Assembly: GCA_023206055.1 (NCBI GenBank) | Contig: CP065366.1 | Coordinates: forward strand, 2,976,001 to 3,040,000 | Reading direction: 5' to 3' | Length of the DNA stretch: 64,000 bases | Source of the DNA: Vibrio cyclitrophicus | GTDB taxonomy: Bacteria; Pseudomonadota; Gammaproteobacteria; Enterobacterales; Vibrionaceae | Shown here: positions 36,127-44,713 of the stretch, one piece after another | How positions within the stretch are numbered: the first letter of the stretch is position 1 | Layout: every line of letters starts with the position of its first letter | The notes under the pieces: model-generated | Seen by the model: the letters and a program-made list of their open reading frames with translations, nothing else | What the model was told of the DNA's origin: nothing | Databases searched by the model: none | Translations under genes and position numbers: made by a program

Positions 36127-36252
36127 TTAACGTTCCCAGAAAAGGAAAACCAACAGCATCAAGGTACCAAGGAACATTCTGAACCAAGGGATCTCTTTTT
36201 TTGTTTGCTGTTCTTCGTCTTGGCATTTCTTATCTTTATTACAGCATCCCAT
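36127..36252 (-). CDS. Small single-span membrane protein (41 aa), unknown function
   Basis: This short gene starts MGCCNKDKKCQDEE and continues through a Gln/Lys-rich linker to the hydrophobic segment WFRMFLGTLMLLVFLFW. It ends in Glu-Arg. GAGGAG lies eight bases before the ATG, an unusually good RBS that supports translation. The N-terminal Cys-Cys and a third Cys at residue 10 could bind metal or form disulfides. A single C-terminal membrane span of about 17 residues is predicted by eye. It is divergent from the AI-2E family gene (76-bp gap) and convergent with hemL. I do not recognise a named family. Confidence 0.7.
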   Translation of the reverse strand: MGCCNKDKKCQDEEQQTKKEIPWFRMFLGTLMLLVFLFWER

Positions 36253-36328
36253 TATCAAAACTCCTCATTGCTAACTCTCTGTTTTGCAGCCATTATAAAC
36301 TCAGAACGCAAATATAGAGACCATTAAC

Positions 36329-37414
36329 GTGTCAGAAAAACTCAAAATCAATACCAGCCACTGGGTGATCATCATTGCCCTACTTGCGGCGGCTTATGCT
36401 TGTTACCTGCTTATCGAGCCGTACGTCAACTCAATCGTGATGGCCTTTATCATTTCACTATTGATGTTCCCAATCCATGAGTGGCTTGAAAAAAAGCTCC
36501 CAAATAAAGAAAACATCGTCTCTCTGCTGTCTTGTGTGATTCTGACTTTCATTATTGTTATCCCTTTATTGGCAGTATTCGCAGCAATTGTTCAGCAAGG
36601 TTCTCTGTTCTCTCAAAATACTTACCAATGGGTAACACACGGCGGCATTCAGACTCTGTTTGCTCACCCACTAGTGGTCAAAGCTTTGTCGTTTGTGAAT
36701 AACTACCTGCCTTTCGACAACATTGAGCCTCAAGCCATCGCACAGAAAGTCGGTGAGTTCGCGACCAGCTTTGGTTCAAAACTGGTTGGTATCAGTGCAA
36801 AAATCCTTGGTGATGCGACCAATTTCCTGATGGATTTCTTCTTGATGCTGTTTGTTTTGTTCTTCTTATTACGAGATCACGACAAAATCATCAGTGTGGT
36901 TCGTCATATTCTTCCGCTGTCTCGTAGCCAAGAAGACAAACTTCTAACAGAGATTGAGCAAGTATCGAAATCAGCTGTAATGGGTTCATTCTTAACCGCA
37001 ATAGCACAAGGTTTTGCGGGCGGTTTAGGTATGTGGATTGCCGGTTTCCCAGGCCTATTCTGGGGCACTATGATGGGCTTTGCCTCTTTCATCCCTGTGG
37101 TGGGTACCGCATTAATCTGGATCCCAGCTGCAACTTACTTGTTCCTAACTGGTGATACCACGTGGGCGATTTTCCTAACGGTTTACTGTGTAGCGATTGT
37201 TGGTTCAATTGATAACTTGCTACGTCCGCTGCTAATGCAAGGCAGTGCCGGCATGAATACCCTAATGATCTTCTTCTCACTATTGGGCGGTATTCAACTG
37301 TTTGGCCTAATTGGTCTTATCTACGGCCCACTGATTTTTGCGATTACCATTGTCCTATTCAACATCTACGATGAAGAGTTTAAGGACTTTTTAAATCAGC
37401 AAGACAAGAGTTAA
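36329..37414 (+). CDS. AI-2E transporter (PerM/TqsA) family membrane protein
   Basis: A 361-residue polytopic inner-membrane protein of the AI-2E exporter/UPF0118 family. It has two hydrophobic spans near the N terminus, a soluble periplasmic-type middle stretch and a cluster of spans from about residue 165. The family region GFPGLFWGTMMGFASFIPVVG and the late LRPLLMQGSAGMNTLMIFFS are seen. Members include the AI-2 exporter TqsA and Na+/H+ antiporters, so the substrate is open. The start is GTG. The closest recognisable group is PerM-like permeases. Confidence 0.85.
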   Translation: MSEKLKINTSHWVIIIALLAAAYACYLLIEPYVNSIVMAFIISLLMFPIHEWLEKKLPNKENIVSLLSCVILTFIIVIPLLAVFAAIVQQGSLFSQNTYQWVTHGGIQTLFAHPLVVKALSFVNNYLPFDNIEPQAIAQKVGEFATSFGSKLVGISAKILGDATNFLMDFFLMLFVLFFLLRDHDKIISVVRHILPLSRSQEDKLLTEIEQVSKSAVMGSFLTAIAQGFAGGLGMWIAGFPGLFWGTMMGFASFIPVVGTALIWIPAATYLFLTGDTTWAIFLTVYCVAIVGSIDNLLRPLLMQGSAGMNTLMIFFSLLGGIQLFGLIGLIYGPLIFAITIVLFNIYDEEFKDFLNQQDKS

Positions 37415-37524
37415 ACCGCTCTTCAATCACTTACTTGCCGAACGAGTATTAAACACTTCAAGCTTTGGGCGGATTATGCGAAAATCCGCCCTCATTTTTT
37501 GCTAACGATTCAACAGAGTGTCCT

Positions 37525-38547
37525 ATGTCAGCTTATATTGCCCCAAGCCAGATTGCTCAACGCCAACTTGCCTACTTTGAAGGCAAACATGTTTTAGTTG
37601 CAGGAGAGGCAGAAGACTTGTTCCCTGTTGAGTTAGCCAAGTATTGTGAATCTGTATCTGTATTCACCTCTAATTACAGCTACTACCGTCAGCTTGAAGG
37701 TTATAGCAGCATCCAACGCTTTTACGGTGCAGAGTTTACCGAAGAGACCAAAGCCGACTTAGTGATGCTGTACTGGCCAAAAGCCAAAGCGGAAGCAGAA
37801 TTTTTGTTGGCGATGCTATTTGCCAAGCTAGGCAAAGATACCGAGATCGTCGTGGTTGGTGAGAACCGTTCAGGCGTGAAAAGCATCGAGAAGATGTTTG
37901 CTCCTTACGGCAAAGTTGTTAAATACGATTCAGCACGTCGCTGTTCTTTCTACTGGGGCCAATGCTTCGAACAGCCACAAGCTTTCAACCTGCAAGACTG
38001 GTTTAAGACCTACACAGTTAACATTGATGAACAACCTCTGACGGTAAAAAGCCTGCCTGGCGTCTTCAGTCACGGTCAGTTCGATGTCGGTAGCCAACTT
38101 CTGCTTGATACTCTTCCAAAACTGAAAGGCAAAGTACTCGACTTTGGTTGTGGTGCAGGAGTACTAGGCGCGGTAATGGCATCTCGCAACCCTGACATCG
38201 AACTAGAAATGTGCGACATCAGTGCATTTGCCGTCGCATCAAGCCAAGCGACGCTAGAAGCAAATGGTTTAACGGGTAAAGTCTTCGCTTCAGATGTCTA
38301 TTCTGATACTGCAGAAGACTACCAGTTCATCATCAGTAACCCACCATTCCATTCAGGTTTGGACACTAGCTACAGCGCGACTGAAACCTTACTTGCTCAG
38401 GCTCCTAAGCATTTGAAGCGTTCTGGTGAGATGATTATTGTTGCGAACAGTTTCTTAAAATATATTCCAATTATTGAACAGGCGTTTGGAAAATGCGCGA
38501 CTCTAAATAAGACCACTAAATTCGCGATCTATCACGCAAACAAATAA
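37525..38547 (+). CDS. rsmC: 16S rRNA (guanine(1207)-N(2))-methyltransferase
   Basis: RsmC methylates G1207 in helix 34 of 16S rRNA. The protein has two related halves. The N-terminal half is degenerate, and the C-terminal half carries the SAM motif VLDFGCGAGVLGAVMA and the catalytic NPPF motif (FIISNPPFHSG). I start at 37525 (MSAYIAPSQIAQRQLAYF), which fits the 340-residue family length. An in-frame ATG at 37465 would add 20 residues with no family match. The RBS before the chosen ATG is weak (GAG). A hairpin follows the gene. Confidence 0.95.
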   Translation: MSAYIAPSQIAQRQLAYFEGKHVLVAGEAEDLFPVELAKYCESVSVFTSNYSYYRQLEGYSSIQRFYGAEFTEETKADLVMLYWPKAKAEAEFLLAMLFAKLGKDTEIVVVGENRSGVKSIEKMFAPYGKVVKYDSARRCSFYWGQCFEQPQAFNLQDWFKTYTVNIDEQPLTVKSLPGVFSHGQFDVGSQLLLDTLPKLKGKVLDFGCGAGVLGAVMASRNPDIELEMCDISAFAVASSQATLEANGLTGKVFASDVYSDTAEDYQFIISNPPFHSGLDTSYSATETLLAQAPKHLKRSGEMIIVANSFLKYIPIIEQAFGKCATLNKTTKFAIYHANK

Positions 38548-38557
38548 CCTATCTAGC

Positions 38558-38583
38558 ACAGCGCAGGGCATTATCTGCGCTGT
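38558..38583 (+). terminator. Hairpin after rsmC
   Basis: ACAGCGCAG-GGCATTAT-CTGCGCTGT has a poor, delayed T tract, so it is probably a weak terminator. Confidence 0.55.
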
Positions 38584-38762
38584 CTACTCATGTTTTTGTC
38601 AAAACTCTATAAAAATGAGCTTTTGCACACGCTTTAAATACCACTTACTTGTCAAAGTAAAAAAACTCGTTAATTTCGTTAAATTGGAACCCGTTAATTC
38701 TATTCTCTGTACTTGTTTTCGCCCCTTTTAGCAGTACATCAAAGGAAAGTAGTACCCAATTT

Positions 38763-41700
38763 ATGTTTAGATTCTATCGTAAGCAGAAGTTTAAGCGCCT
38801 TCAAAATACCCTAATGTTGGCATTTCTTGTCCTCAGTATTACCCCAGTGACACTTATCGCGATATTTTTCCTTCAATCGCACAGTCAGGATCTTCAGGAA
38901 CAAAGCACCTCACACCTTGTTTCGGTCCGTGATACTAAGCAACAGCAAATTGTCGATTACCTGCAAGCTCAAGAATCCCAAGTCATGGGCTTTGTTCGCT
39001 CAGAATTGGCCAATGCCAGTGGCGGACGCTTTTATGGTTTGATCAACGCCTTCCAGCGTCTCGGTTTAGATATTGACGAGGCACGCAGCAATGCTCAGCA
39101 ACGCTACATCCAAGGCTCCGGCGATCAAATTAAAACATCGATTCTTCCAGAATCCAGCAGCTTTATAGGCAGTGAACGTTATCGTCTGCTGCACAAGCGC
39201 TACCATAATGCTTACCTAGAGCTGCTGAAACGCTCCGATTTTGACGATATCTTATTGGTTGATATTAACGGCAATGTGGCTTATTCAGTCTTTAAAAATG
39301 ACGATTACGGCACCAATTTACTGACTGGAAAATACAAAGATTCAAATCTCGGTGTTACCTTTCAACGCTTAGCAAAAGACGTCAAAGACAAACGAAAATC
39401 CAACGAAGATTACACGCCCGTTATTGTTTCCGACTTTAAATACGAAGACGGAAAACAAACCGCATGGTTAGGTGCGCCTATCGTACAACAGGGCTATCTA
39501 CACAGTTATGCGATGTTTAGACTACCGATTAACGGCATTACTAAGCTGATCGCCGATTTAAATAAGCGCTCAAATATTCAAACCCTTTTGGTTGGTGACG
39601 ATCACTTGCCTCGCAGCCTTGCGCACTCTCAAGAGTCTATTAATTTGAGTTTGGATGTTGTCGATAAGGCACTTGCCGGTGAAACAGCCGTTGGGACGTT
39701 TGATAACACTCAAGATCAAGCGATCATCGCGGCCTACACTCCTATTGATCTTAAATACGCAACATGGGCTTTGGTCGTGGAACTTCCAGAAAAAGAAGCC
39801 TTTGCTCGTATTCATCAGCTAGAAAAGATCTTCGTGATCGTTATGCTAACAGCGATCATTCTTGTGTTTGTCGCATCGCATTATCTGTCTAACTTTATCA
39901 CTTCCCCATTACTTAAACTGACGTGGGCTGCTGAGAAAGTCTCGGCGGGAGATCTTGATGAAACCATGATCAATACAGAACGCAAAGATGAAATAGGTCG
40001 CTTGGCGGTTAGTTTCGAAAGAATGCAGCGATCGATTCGTGAAAAGATGCAGCTGATCAAGAGCCAAAATGATGAACTAGAAGACAACCTTAAGACCATT
40101 CAAAAGCAAAACGAAGAGTTGCAACTGGCCAATAAACTGAAAGATGAGTTCTTAGCCACCACCTCACATGAATTGAGAACGCCATTGCATGGCATGGTTG
40201 GTATTGCTGAAGCGCTGATATCTGGTGCGAATGGTCCTATCCCTGCCAACCAGAAATACCAACTGGATATCATCATCAATAGTGGTCAGAGATTGGCAAC
40301 ATTGGTTGATGATCTGCTCGATTATCACAAAATGCGTTATGGCAGCTTGGACATTAAAAAGTCAGCGGTTGACCTGTCGGCTGCCACCAGCTTGGTACTT
40401 GAGTTATCTCATCACCTGTTAGGTAACAAGCCAATTCGCATTATCAACCAAGTTCCAAGTGATTTAGGGTTAGTCTCGTCTGATCCTCAACGACTGGAAC
40501 AAGTGATGTATAACTTGGTCGGTAATGCCATTAAGTACACATCCGAAGGTAAAATTGTTATCTCGGCAAGCGTTATCGACGACAACATTCGTGTACAAGT
40601 TGTCGATACGGGCCAAGGCATCCCAGCAGAATACCTGGAACATATCTTTGAACCACTGATTCAAGCAGGGCAAGACTCAAGTAACTATCGCCAAGGTGCA
40701 GGGCTTGGGTTGTCCATTAGCCGTCAGCTCATTGAACTAATGGGCGGCTCGTTGTACGTGAGTAGTCAACCAATGCTTGGGACCACATTCAGCTTCACAT
40801 TACCTCTAGCCACCCAAGAAGAATTGGATAGTTACAATGAATCAGGGAGCTACTCACATTTCCAAGCGCCAGATTTAATTGATAACTCTCAGCAAGAAAA
40901 CAGTGTTATCAATGAAGACCCTAATGGTCCGTTGTTAGTGATTGCTGACGATGAGCCAGTCAACCTGCGAGTATTAGACAGCTTCTTGAAATTAGAAGGT
41001 TATCGAGTACGTACTGCATGTGATGGCCCTGAAACCATTGAACTGATTGAAAAAGAGAAGCCAGATCTGCTTCTACTCGATATCATGATGCCAGGTATGA
41101 GCGGCTATCAGGTTTGTGAAGCACTGCGTAAGCAATACGATCATGCACAATTGCCAATCATCATGCTCACAGCTCTTAATCAAGCAGAAGACCGTGTTCG
41201 TGGCTTTGAAGCAGGTGCCAACGATTACTTATCCAAGCCGTTTAACAAACAGGAACTGGCCGCTCGAATCACAGCGCATCTATCAGCAAGTAAAGCCGAG
41301 CAAAGACGCCTTGAAAACGACCAACTGCAACTGGAACTCAAGCATAGAGCCATGGTTGAAGCTAACCTGTTGGAAACTCAAGGTCGACTGCTAGAACAAC
41401 TAGAATCAGCCCCTGAAGCCATTATATGTATTCGTAATGACCAACGTATTCGCTTCGCCAACGAAGCGGCAGCGAAACTATTTAGACGTGGGCAAGAACA
41501 ACTCAAGCGTTCAATGGCCGACGAGATAATAGCGCCTAAATATCTTAAAGTGGAACAAGCCCATTACTGTGGTGATATTGATATCTACATAGATGACACA
41601 CGTCAGCGCATACCAAGTGATATTCTTAAACTACCGGAAGGCTCAGGGCTCGACACCATGTATATCTTTAATGTGGGTGGTGGTGTTAACTCAAACCGAG

Positions 41701-42152
41701 TTAATAATCTTGAAACCGCGGTTGAGGCGCTTTCAAGTTATGCTTTTGAAGGCGACAAAGACAAACTGCAACAATTGAAAGAGCTCGGCGGTGAGTTTAC
41801 TCGCCTTGCTGATAAGGCAACTGGTGAAGGTAAAAACAAACAAGAACTGATGCGTGAAGTACTAGTCGATGTAATGACTAATGCCATCATCTACTGGGAA
41901 TCGGTGACTGGGGAAACCAAGTTTGCTTTCGCCGAGAAGAGTGGCTTGTGGCGCGTCTATTTAGACCGCAGCACCCTGCAAACTCGAACGCTAGACAAAT
42001 ACCTACGCGTCGAAACCCTACCGAAAACGCCTCGCTGGCGAACGGTACTAAGCTCAATCGAATTCATACTTGAGCACTGTAAAGAACAAACACCAGAAAG
42101 AACTCATATTGAGATGCTAAGGGATAAGCTACAGAAGCTACTGACTAGTTAA
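38763..42152 (+). CDS. chiS: Chitin-responsive hybrid sensor kinase/DNA-binding regulator ChiS
   Basis: ChiS is the membrane sensor that switches on chitin use in Vibrio. In V. cholerae the periplasmic chitin-binding protein holds it inactive, and it binds promoter DNA directly. This 1129-residue protein has the V. cholerae length. It has a membrane span near residues 20-40, a periplasmic Cache-like domain, a second span near 355-375 and a HAMP domain. A HisKA domain follows with His469 (TSHELRTPLHGM), the same number as in V. cholerae, then an ATPase domain (GAGLGLSI). The receiver has Asp773 (LLLLDIMMPGMSG), followed by a PAS-like region and a C-terminal segment (about 1025-1129) corresponding to the DNA-binding domain. 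Its target operon follows. Confidence 0.95.
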   Translation: MFRFYRKQKFKRLQNTLMLAFLVLSITPVTLIAIFFLQSHSQDLQEQSTSHLVSVRDTKQQQIVDYLQAQESQVMGFVRSELANASGGRFYGLINAFQRLGLDIDEARSNAQQRYIQGSGDQIKTSILPESSSFIGSERYRLLHKRYHNAYLELLKRSDFDDILLVDINGNVAYSVFKNDDYGTNLLTGKYKDSNLGVTFQRLAKDVKDKRKSNEDYTPVIVSDFKYEDGKQTAWLGAPIVQQGYLHSYAMFRLPINGITKLIADLNKRSNIQTLLVGDDHLPRSLAHSQESINLSLDVVDKALAGETAVGTFDNTQDQAIIAAYTPIDLKYATWALVVELPEKEAFARIHQLEKIFVIVMLTAIILVFVASHYLSNFITSPLLKLTWAAEKVSAGDLDETMINTERKDEIGRLAVSFERMQRSIREKMQLIKSQNDELEDNLKTIQKQNEELQLANKLKDEFLATTSHELRTPLHGMVGIAEALISGANGPIPANQKYQLDIIINSGQRLATLVDDLLDYHKMRYGSLDIKKSAVDLSAATSLVLELSHHLLGNKPIRIINQVPSDLGLVSSDPQRLEQVMYNLVGNAIKYTSEGKIVISASVIDDNIRVQVVDTGQGIPAEYLEHIFEPLIQAGQDSSNYRQGAGLGLSISRQLIELMGGSLYVSSQPMLGTTFSFTLPLATQEELDSYNESGSYSHFQAPDLIDNSQQENSVINEDPNGPLLVIADDEPVNLRVLDSFLKLEGYRVRTACDGPETIELIEKEKPDLLLLDIMMPGMSGYQVCEALRKQYDHAQLPIIMLTALNQAEDRVRGFEAGANDYLSKPFNKQELAARITAHLSASKAEQRRLENDQLQLELKHRAMVEANLLETQGRLLEQLESAPEAIICIRNDQRIRFANEAAAKLFRRGQEQLKRSMADEIIAPKYLKVEQAHYCGDIDIYIDDTRQRIPSDILKLPEGSGLDTMYIFNVGGGVNSNRVNNLETAVEALSSYAFEGDKDKLQQLKELGGEFTRLADKATGEGKNKQELMREVLVDVMTNAIIYWESVTGETKFAFAEKSGLWRVYLDRSTLQTRTLDKYLRVETLPKTPRWRTVLSSIEFILEHCKEQTPERTHIEMLRDKLQKLLTS

Positions 42153-42184
42153 CCTTGAAGTAAGATCACAACACTGTGAATCAT

Positions 42185-42211
42185 GGAGCCCACCTAGCGT
42201 GGGCTTTTTTG
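42185..42211 (+). terminator. Terminator of chiS
   Basis: GAGCCCAC-CTAGC-GTGGGCTT is followed by a T-run. It isolates chiS from the chitin operon. Confidence 0.88.
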
Positions 42212-42550
42212 TGGGTATCATTTGCGATAAAGCACAATAACGTCTACTCAAATACACTTCTTTCACGATATTAAACAAGCAAAATGACACGTTGCTCAAG
42301 CTTAAACAATCACCAGTTCAACCGCTATTTTTAAGCTTATTCTTGGCTGCATTTCACTATTCCCCTACTCATTGTTGCAGTTTGAGAAGCGAGTCACAAC
42401 AGAACGGCAGATTTAATTTTCTAGAGAAATTTAACGTAAAATTAGCAAGTGACCAAGATCTACAATTACATAAAAACCAAACAAACCTATATAATAAAGT
42501 ACAATTCAAGTAAGTAAGCACTAACAACCAAGTATCACTGCAAATTCAAC

Positions 42551-42566
42551 TGCGAGTCACATCACT
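42551..42566. promoter_or_regulatory. Candidate CRP site in the chitin operon control region
   Basis: TGCGA-GTCACA-TCACT matches the CRP pattern TGTGA-N6-TCACA at 8 of 10 defined bases. It lies about 50 bp upstream of the direct repeats. Catabolite control of chitin use is known in Vibrio; this site itself is inferred. Confidence 0.5.
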
Positions 42567-42603
42567 CTAACAATTACGCACAAAAAACCATCAAACCACC
42601 CTA

Positions 42604-42652
42604 TTTTGACGTTAATGACGTGGGGCTGTGTATTTTTAACGTTTTTGACGGG
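42604..42652 (+). promoter_or_regulatory. Direct repeats spaced exactly 30 bp, candidate ChiS-binding sites
   Basis: TTTTGACGTTAATGACGTG (from 42604) and TTTTAACGTTTTTGACGGG (from 42634) match at 15 of 19 positions and are spaced three helical turns apart. The V. cholerae chb promoter is known to bind ChiS at two sites; I did not compare the motif itself. The 709-bp gap 42153-42861 also holds the chiS terminator and the structured leader. Confidence 0.5.
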
Positions 42653-42699
42653 AAACGAGTTTGATTAATTCATCGATAAGGTGTTTTCTTACTCCTGCC

Positions 42700-42776
42700 A
42701 AAGGCCTACAGGCCACTCTTACCACTTCTCAGAATCAACGATGAATCTGGAGCAACGAAGACAGAGGTAGGCCTTT
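42700..42776 (+). promoter_or_regulatory. Structured 5' leader of the chitin-oligosaccharide operon
   Basis: AAAGGCCTAC (42700-42709) pairs perfectly with GTAGGCCTTT (42767-42776). The 57-nt interior can form a second stem (CTCAGA with TCTGGAG, one bulge). It lies about 85 nt before the binding-protein start codon. Role unknown; an mRNA stability or sRNA target element is possible. Confidence 0.55.
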
Positions 42777-42861
42777 AACTAGAGTGTGTATCTACTAAAC
42801 AATTAGCGACAGATAACATTCAATCCATTAGTGAAATGAAAGCAAATAGTAAGGAACAGCT

Positions 42862-44544
42862 ATGCTTGCCAATATAAAAAAAACAGCACTAGCAACAGCA
42901 ATTATTGCAACTGCTACAACAGGTTTTGCATCAGTAGCAACTGCTGCAGAACGCAGCGAACTGACCGTTCACCCGAAAGAGTACACTACATTCGTACGTA
43001 ACTTTAACCCGTACCTTGGTGCTACTAACCTACATACTACAACTGACTTCATGTATGAGCCGCTAGTAGTATTTAACGAAATGCACGGTAACACTCCAGT
43101 GTTCCGTCTAGCTGAAAACTTCAAGATGTCAGATGATCTGATGAGCGTTGTTTTCGACATTCGTAAGGGTGTTAAATGGTCTGATGGAGAAACTTTCTCT
43201 GCTGATGATGTTGTTTTTTCTTTCAACCTTGTAAAAGAGAAGCCAGAGCTTGACCAGTCTGGTATCAACTCTTGGGTAACTTCTGTAGAAAAGCTGAACG
43301 ATCACCAAGTTAAATTCAGCCTAACAGAAGCAAACTCGAACGTACCTTATGAGATTGCTAAAGTACCTGTAGTACCTAAGCACATCTGGAAAGACATTAA
43401 AGACCCATCAACTTTCACTAATGAAAATCCAGTGGGTTCTGGTCCATTTACAGAAATCGATACGTTTACAGCTCAACTTTACATTCAGTGTGAAAACCCG
43501 AACTACTGGGATGCTGACAACCTAGATGTTGACTGTCTACGTGTTCCACAAATTGCGAACAACGATCAGTTCCTAGGTAAAGTTGTAAACAGTGAGATGG
43601 ATTGGACGTCTTCTTTCGTTCCAGATATCGACCGTACATACGCAGCAGCGAGCCCGAAACACCATTACTGGTACCCGCCAGCAGGTACACAAGCATTCAT
43701 CGTTAACTTCAAGCACCCAGATGCTGCGAAGCATGAAGCATTGAGCAACGTTGAATTCCGTCGTGCTTTCTCTATGGCTCTTGACCGTCAAACTATCATC
43801 GATATCGCATTCTACGGCGGCGGTACTGTGAACGATTTCGCATCGGGTCTTGGTTACGCGTTTGAAGCTTGGTCTGATGAAAAAACTCATGACAAGTACA
43901 AAGGCTTCAACACTTACAACGCTGAAGGCGCGAAGAAGCTTCTTGCTGACGCAGGCTTCAAAGATGTAAACAAAGATGGTTTTGTTGACACTCCATCTGG
44001 CAAGTCTTTCGAACTAATGATTCAATCGCCAAACGGCTGGACTGACTTCAACAACACAGTTCAACTAGCGGTAGAACAGCTAAACGAAATCGGCATTAAA
44101 GCGAAAGCTCGTACGCCTGACTTCTCTGTTTACAACCAAGCAATGCTTGAAGGTACATACGACGTAGCATACACAAACTACTTCCACGGTGCGGATCCAT
44201 ACACGTACTGGAACAGTGCTTACAACTCATCACTACAATCTGGTGATGGTATGCCTCGTTTCGCTATGCACTTCTACAAAAACGACAAGCTAGATGGTCT
44301 TCTAAACAGCTTCTACAAAACAGCTGACAAGAACGAACAGCTAGATATTGCACATGGCATCCAGCAAATTATCGCTGCAGACCAAGTGACAATCCCTGTG
44401 ATGTCTGGTGCTTACATGTACCAATACAACACAACTCGATTCACTGGTTGGTGGAACGAAGAAAATCCAAAAGGCCGCCCAAACATTTGGGCTGGTATTC
44501 CAGAGCGTCTACTTCATGTACTGGACCTAAAACCAGTTAAATAG
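42862..44544 (+). CDS. cbp: Periplasmic chitin-oligosaccharide binding protein (CBP)
   Basis: This 560-residue solute-binding protein of family 5 (peptide/oligosaccharide type) has a signal peptide ending near VATAA (about residue 28). Typical segments are VFDIRKGVKWSDGETFSADDVVFSF and AFSMALDRQTIIDIAF. It captures (GlcNAc)n in the periplasm for the ABC importer encoded next. In V. cholerae it also binds ChiS and keeps it off until chitin oligosaccharides arrive. AAGGA gives a good RBS. Codon use is strongly biased, as for an abundant protein. Two hairpins after the stop would lower expression of the distal genes relative to this one. Confidence 0.94.
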   Translation: MLANIKKTALATAIIATATTGFASVATAAERSELTVHPKEYTTFVRNFNPYLGATNLHTTTDFMYEPLVVFNEMHGNTPVFRLAENFKMSDDLMSVVFDIRKGVKWSDGETFSADDVVFSFNLVKEKPELDQSGINSWVTSVEKLNDHQVKFSLTEANSNVPYEIAKVPVVPKHIWKDIKDPSTFTNENPVGSGPFTEIDTFTAQLYIQCENPNYWDADNLDVDCLRVPQIANNDQFLGKVVNSEMDWTSSFVPDIDRTYAAASPKHHYWYPPAGTQAFIVNFKHPDAAKHEALSNVEFRRAFSMALDRQTIIDIAFYGGGTVNDFASGLGYAFEAWSDEKTHDKYKGFNTYNAEGAKKLLADAGFKDVNKDGFVDTPSGKSFELMIQSPNGWTDFNNTVQLAVEQLNEIGIKAKARTPDFSVYNQAMLEGTYDVAYTNYFHGADPYTYWNSAYNSSLQSGDGMPRFAMHFYKNDKLDGLLNSFYKTADKNEQLDIAHGIQQIIAADQVTIPVMSGAYMYQYNTTRFTGWWNEENPKGRPNIWAGIPERLLHVLDLKPVK

Positions 44545-44561
44545 GTAATCGTTCAATCTTT

Positions 44562-44641
44562 GCGGCGTAACTTCTTACGCCGCTTATAAAAATCCCCACA
44601 CTATCAATTGAAAGTATGGCGCTAGTCGTCAGGGGATTTTT
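44562..44641 (+). terminator. Double hairpin after cbp (attenuator or processing site)
   Basis: GCGGCGTAA-CTTC-TTACGCCGC (44562-44583) is followed by AAAAATCCCC (44588-44597) pairing with GGGGATTTTT (44632-44641). The second ends in T-rich sequence. This probably favours high binding-protein mRNA over permease mRNA. Confidence 0.65.
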
Positions 44642-44713
44642 CGTTCCAAATTTCGCTAGGAGCGACCTGAATCCAGAAACAGGGAAACAATCTGGGTGAG
44701 TAAGGTGTGAGTT

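Noticed and set aside
42292..42513. 73-codon open frame on the plus strand in the chiS-cbp gap
   Set aside because: It lacks a convincing start and RBS and has an AT-rich, low-complexity product. The region is better explained as regulatory DNA.
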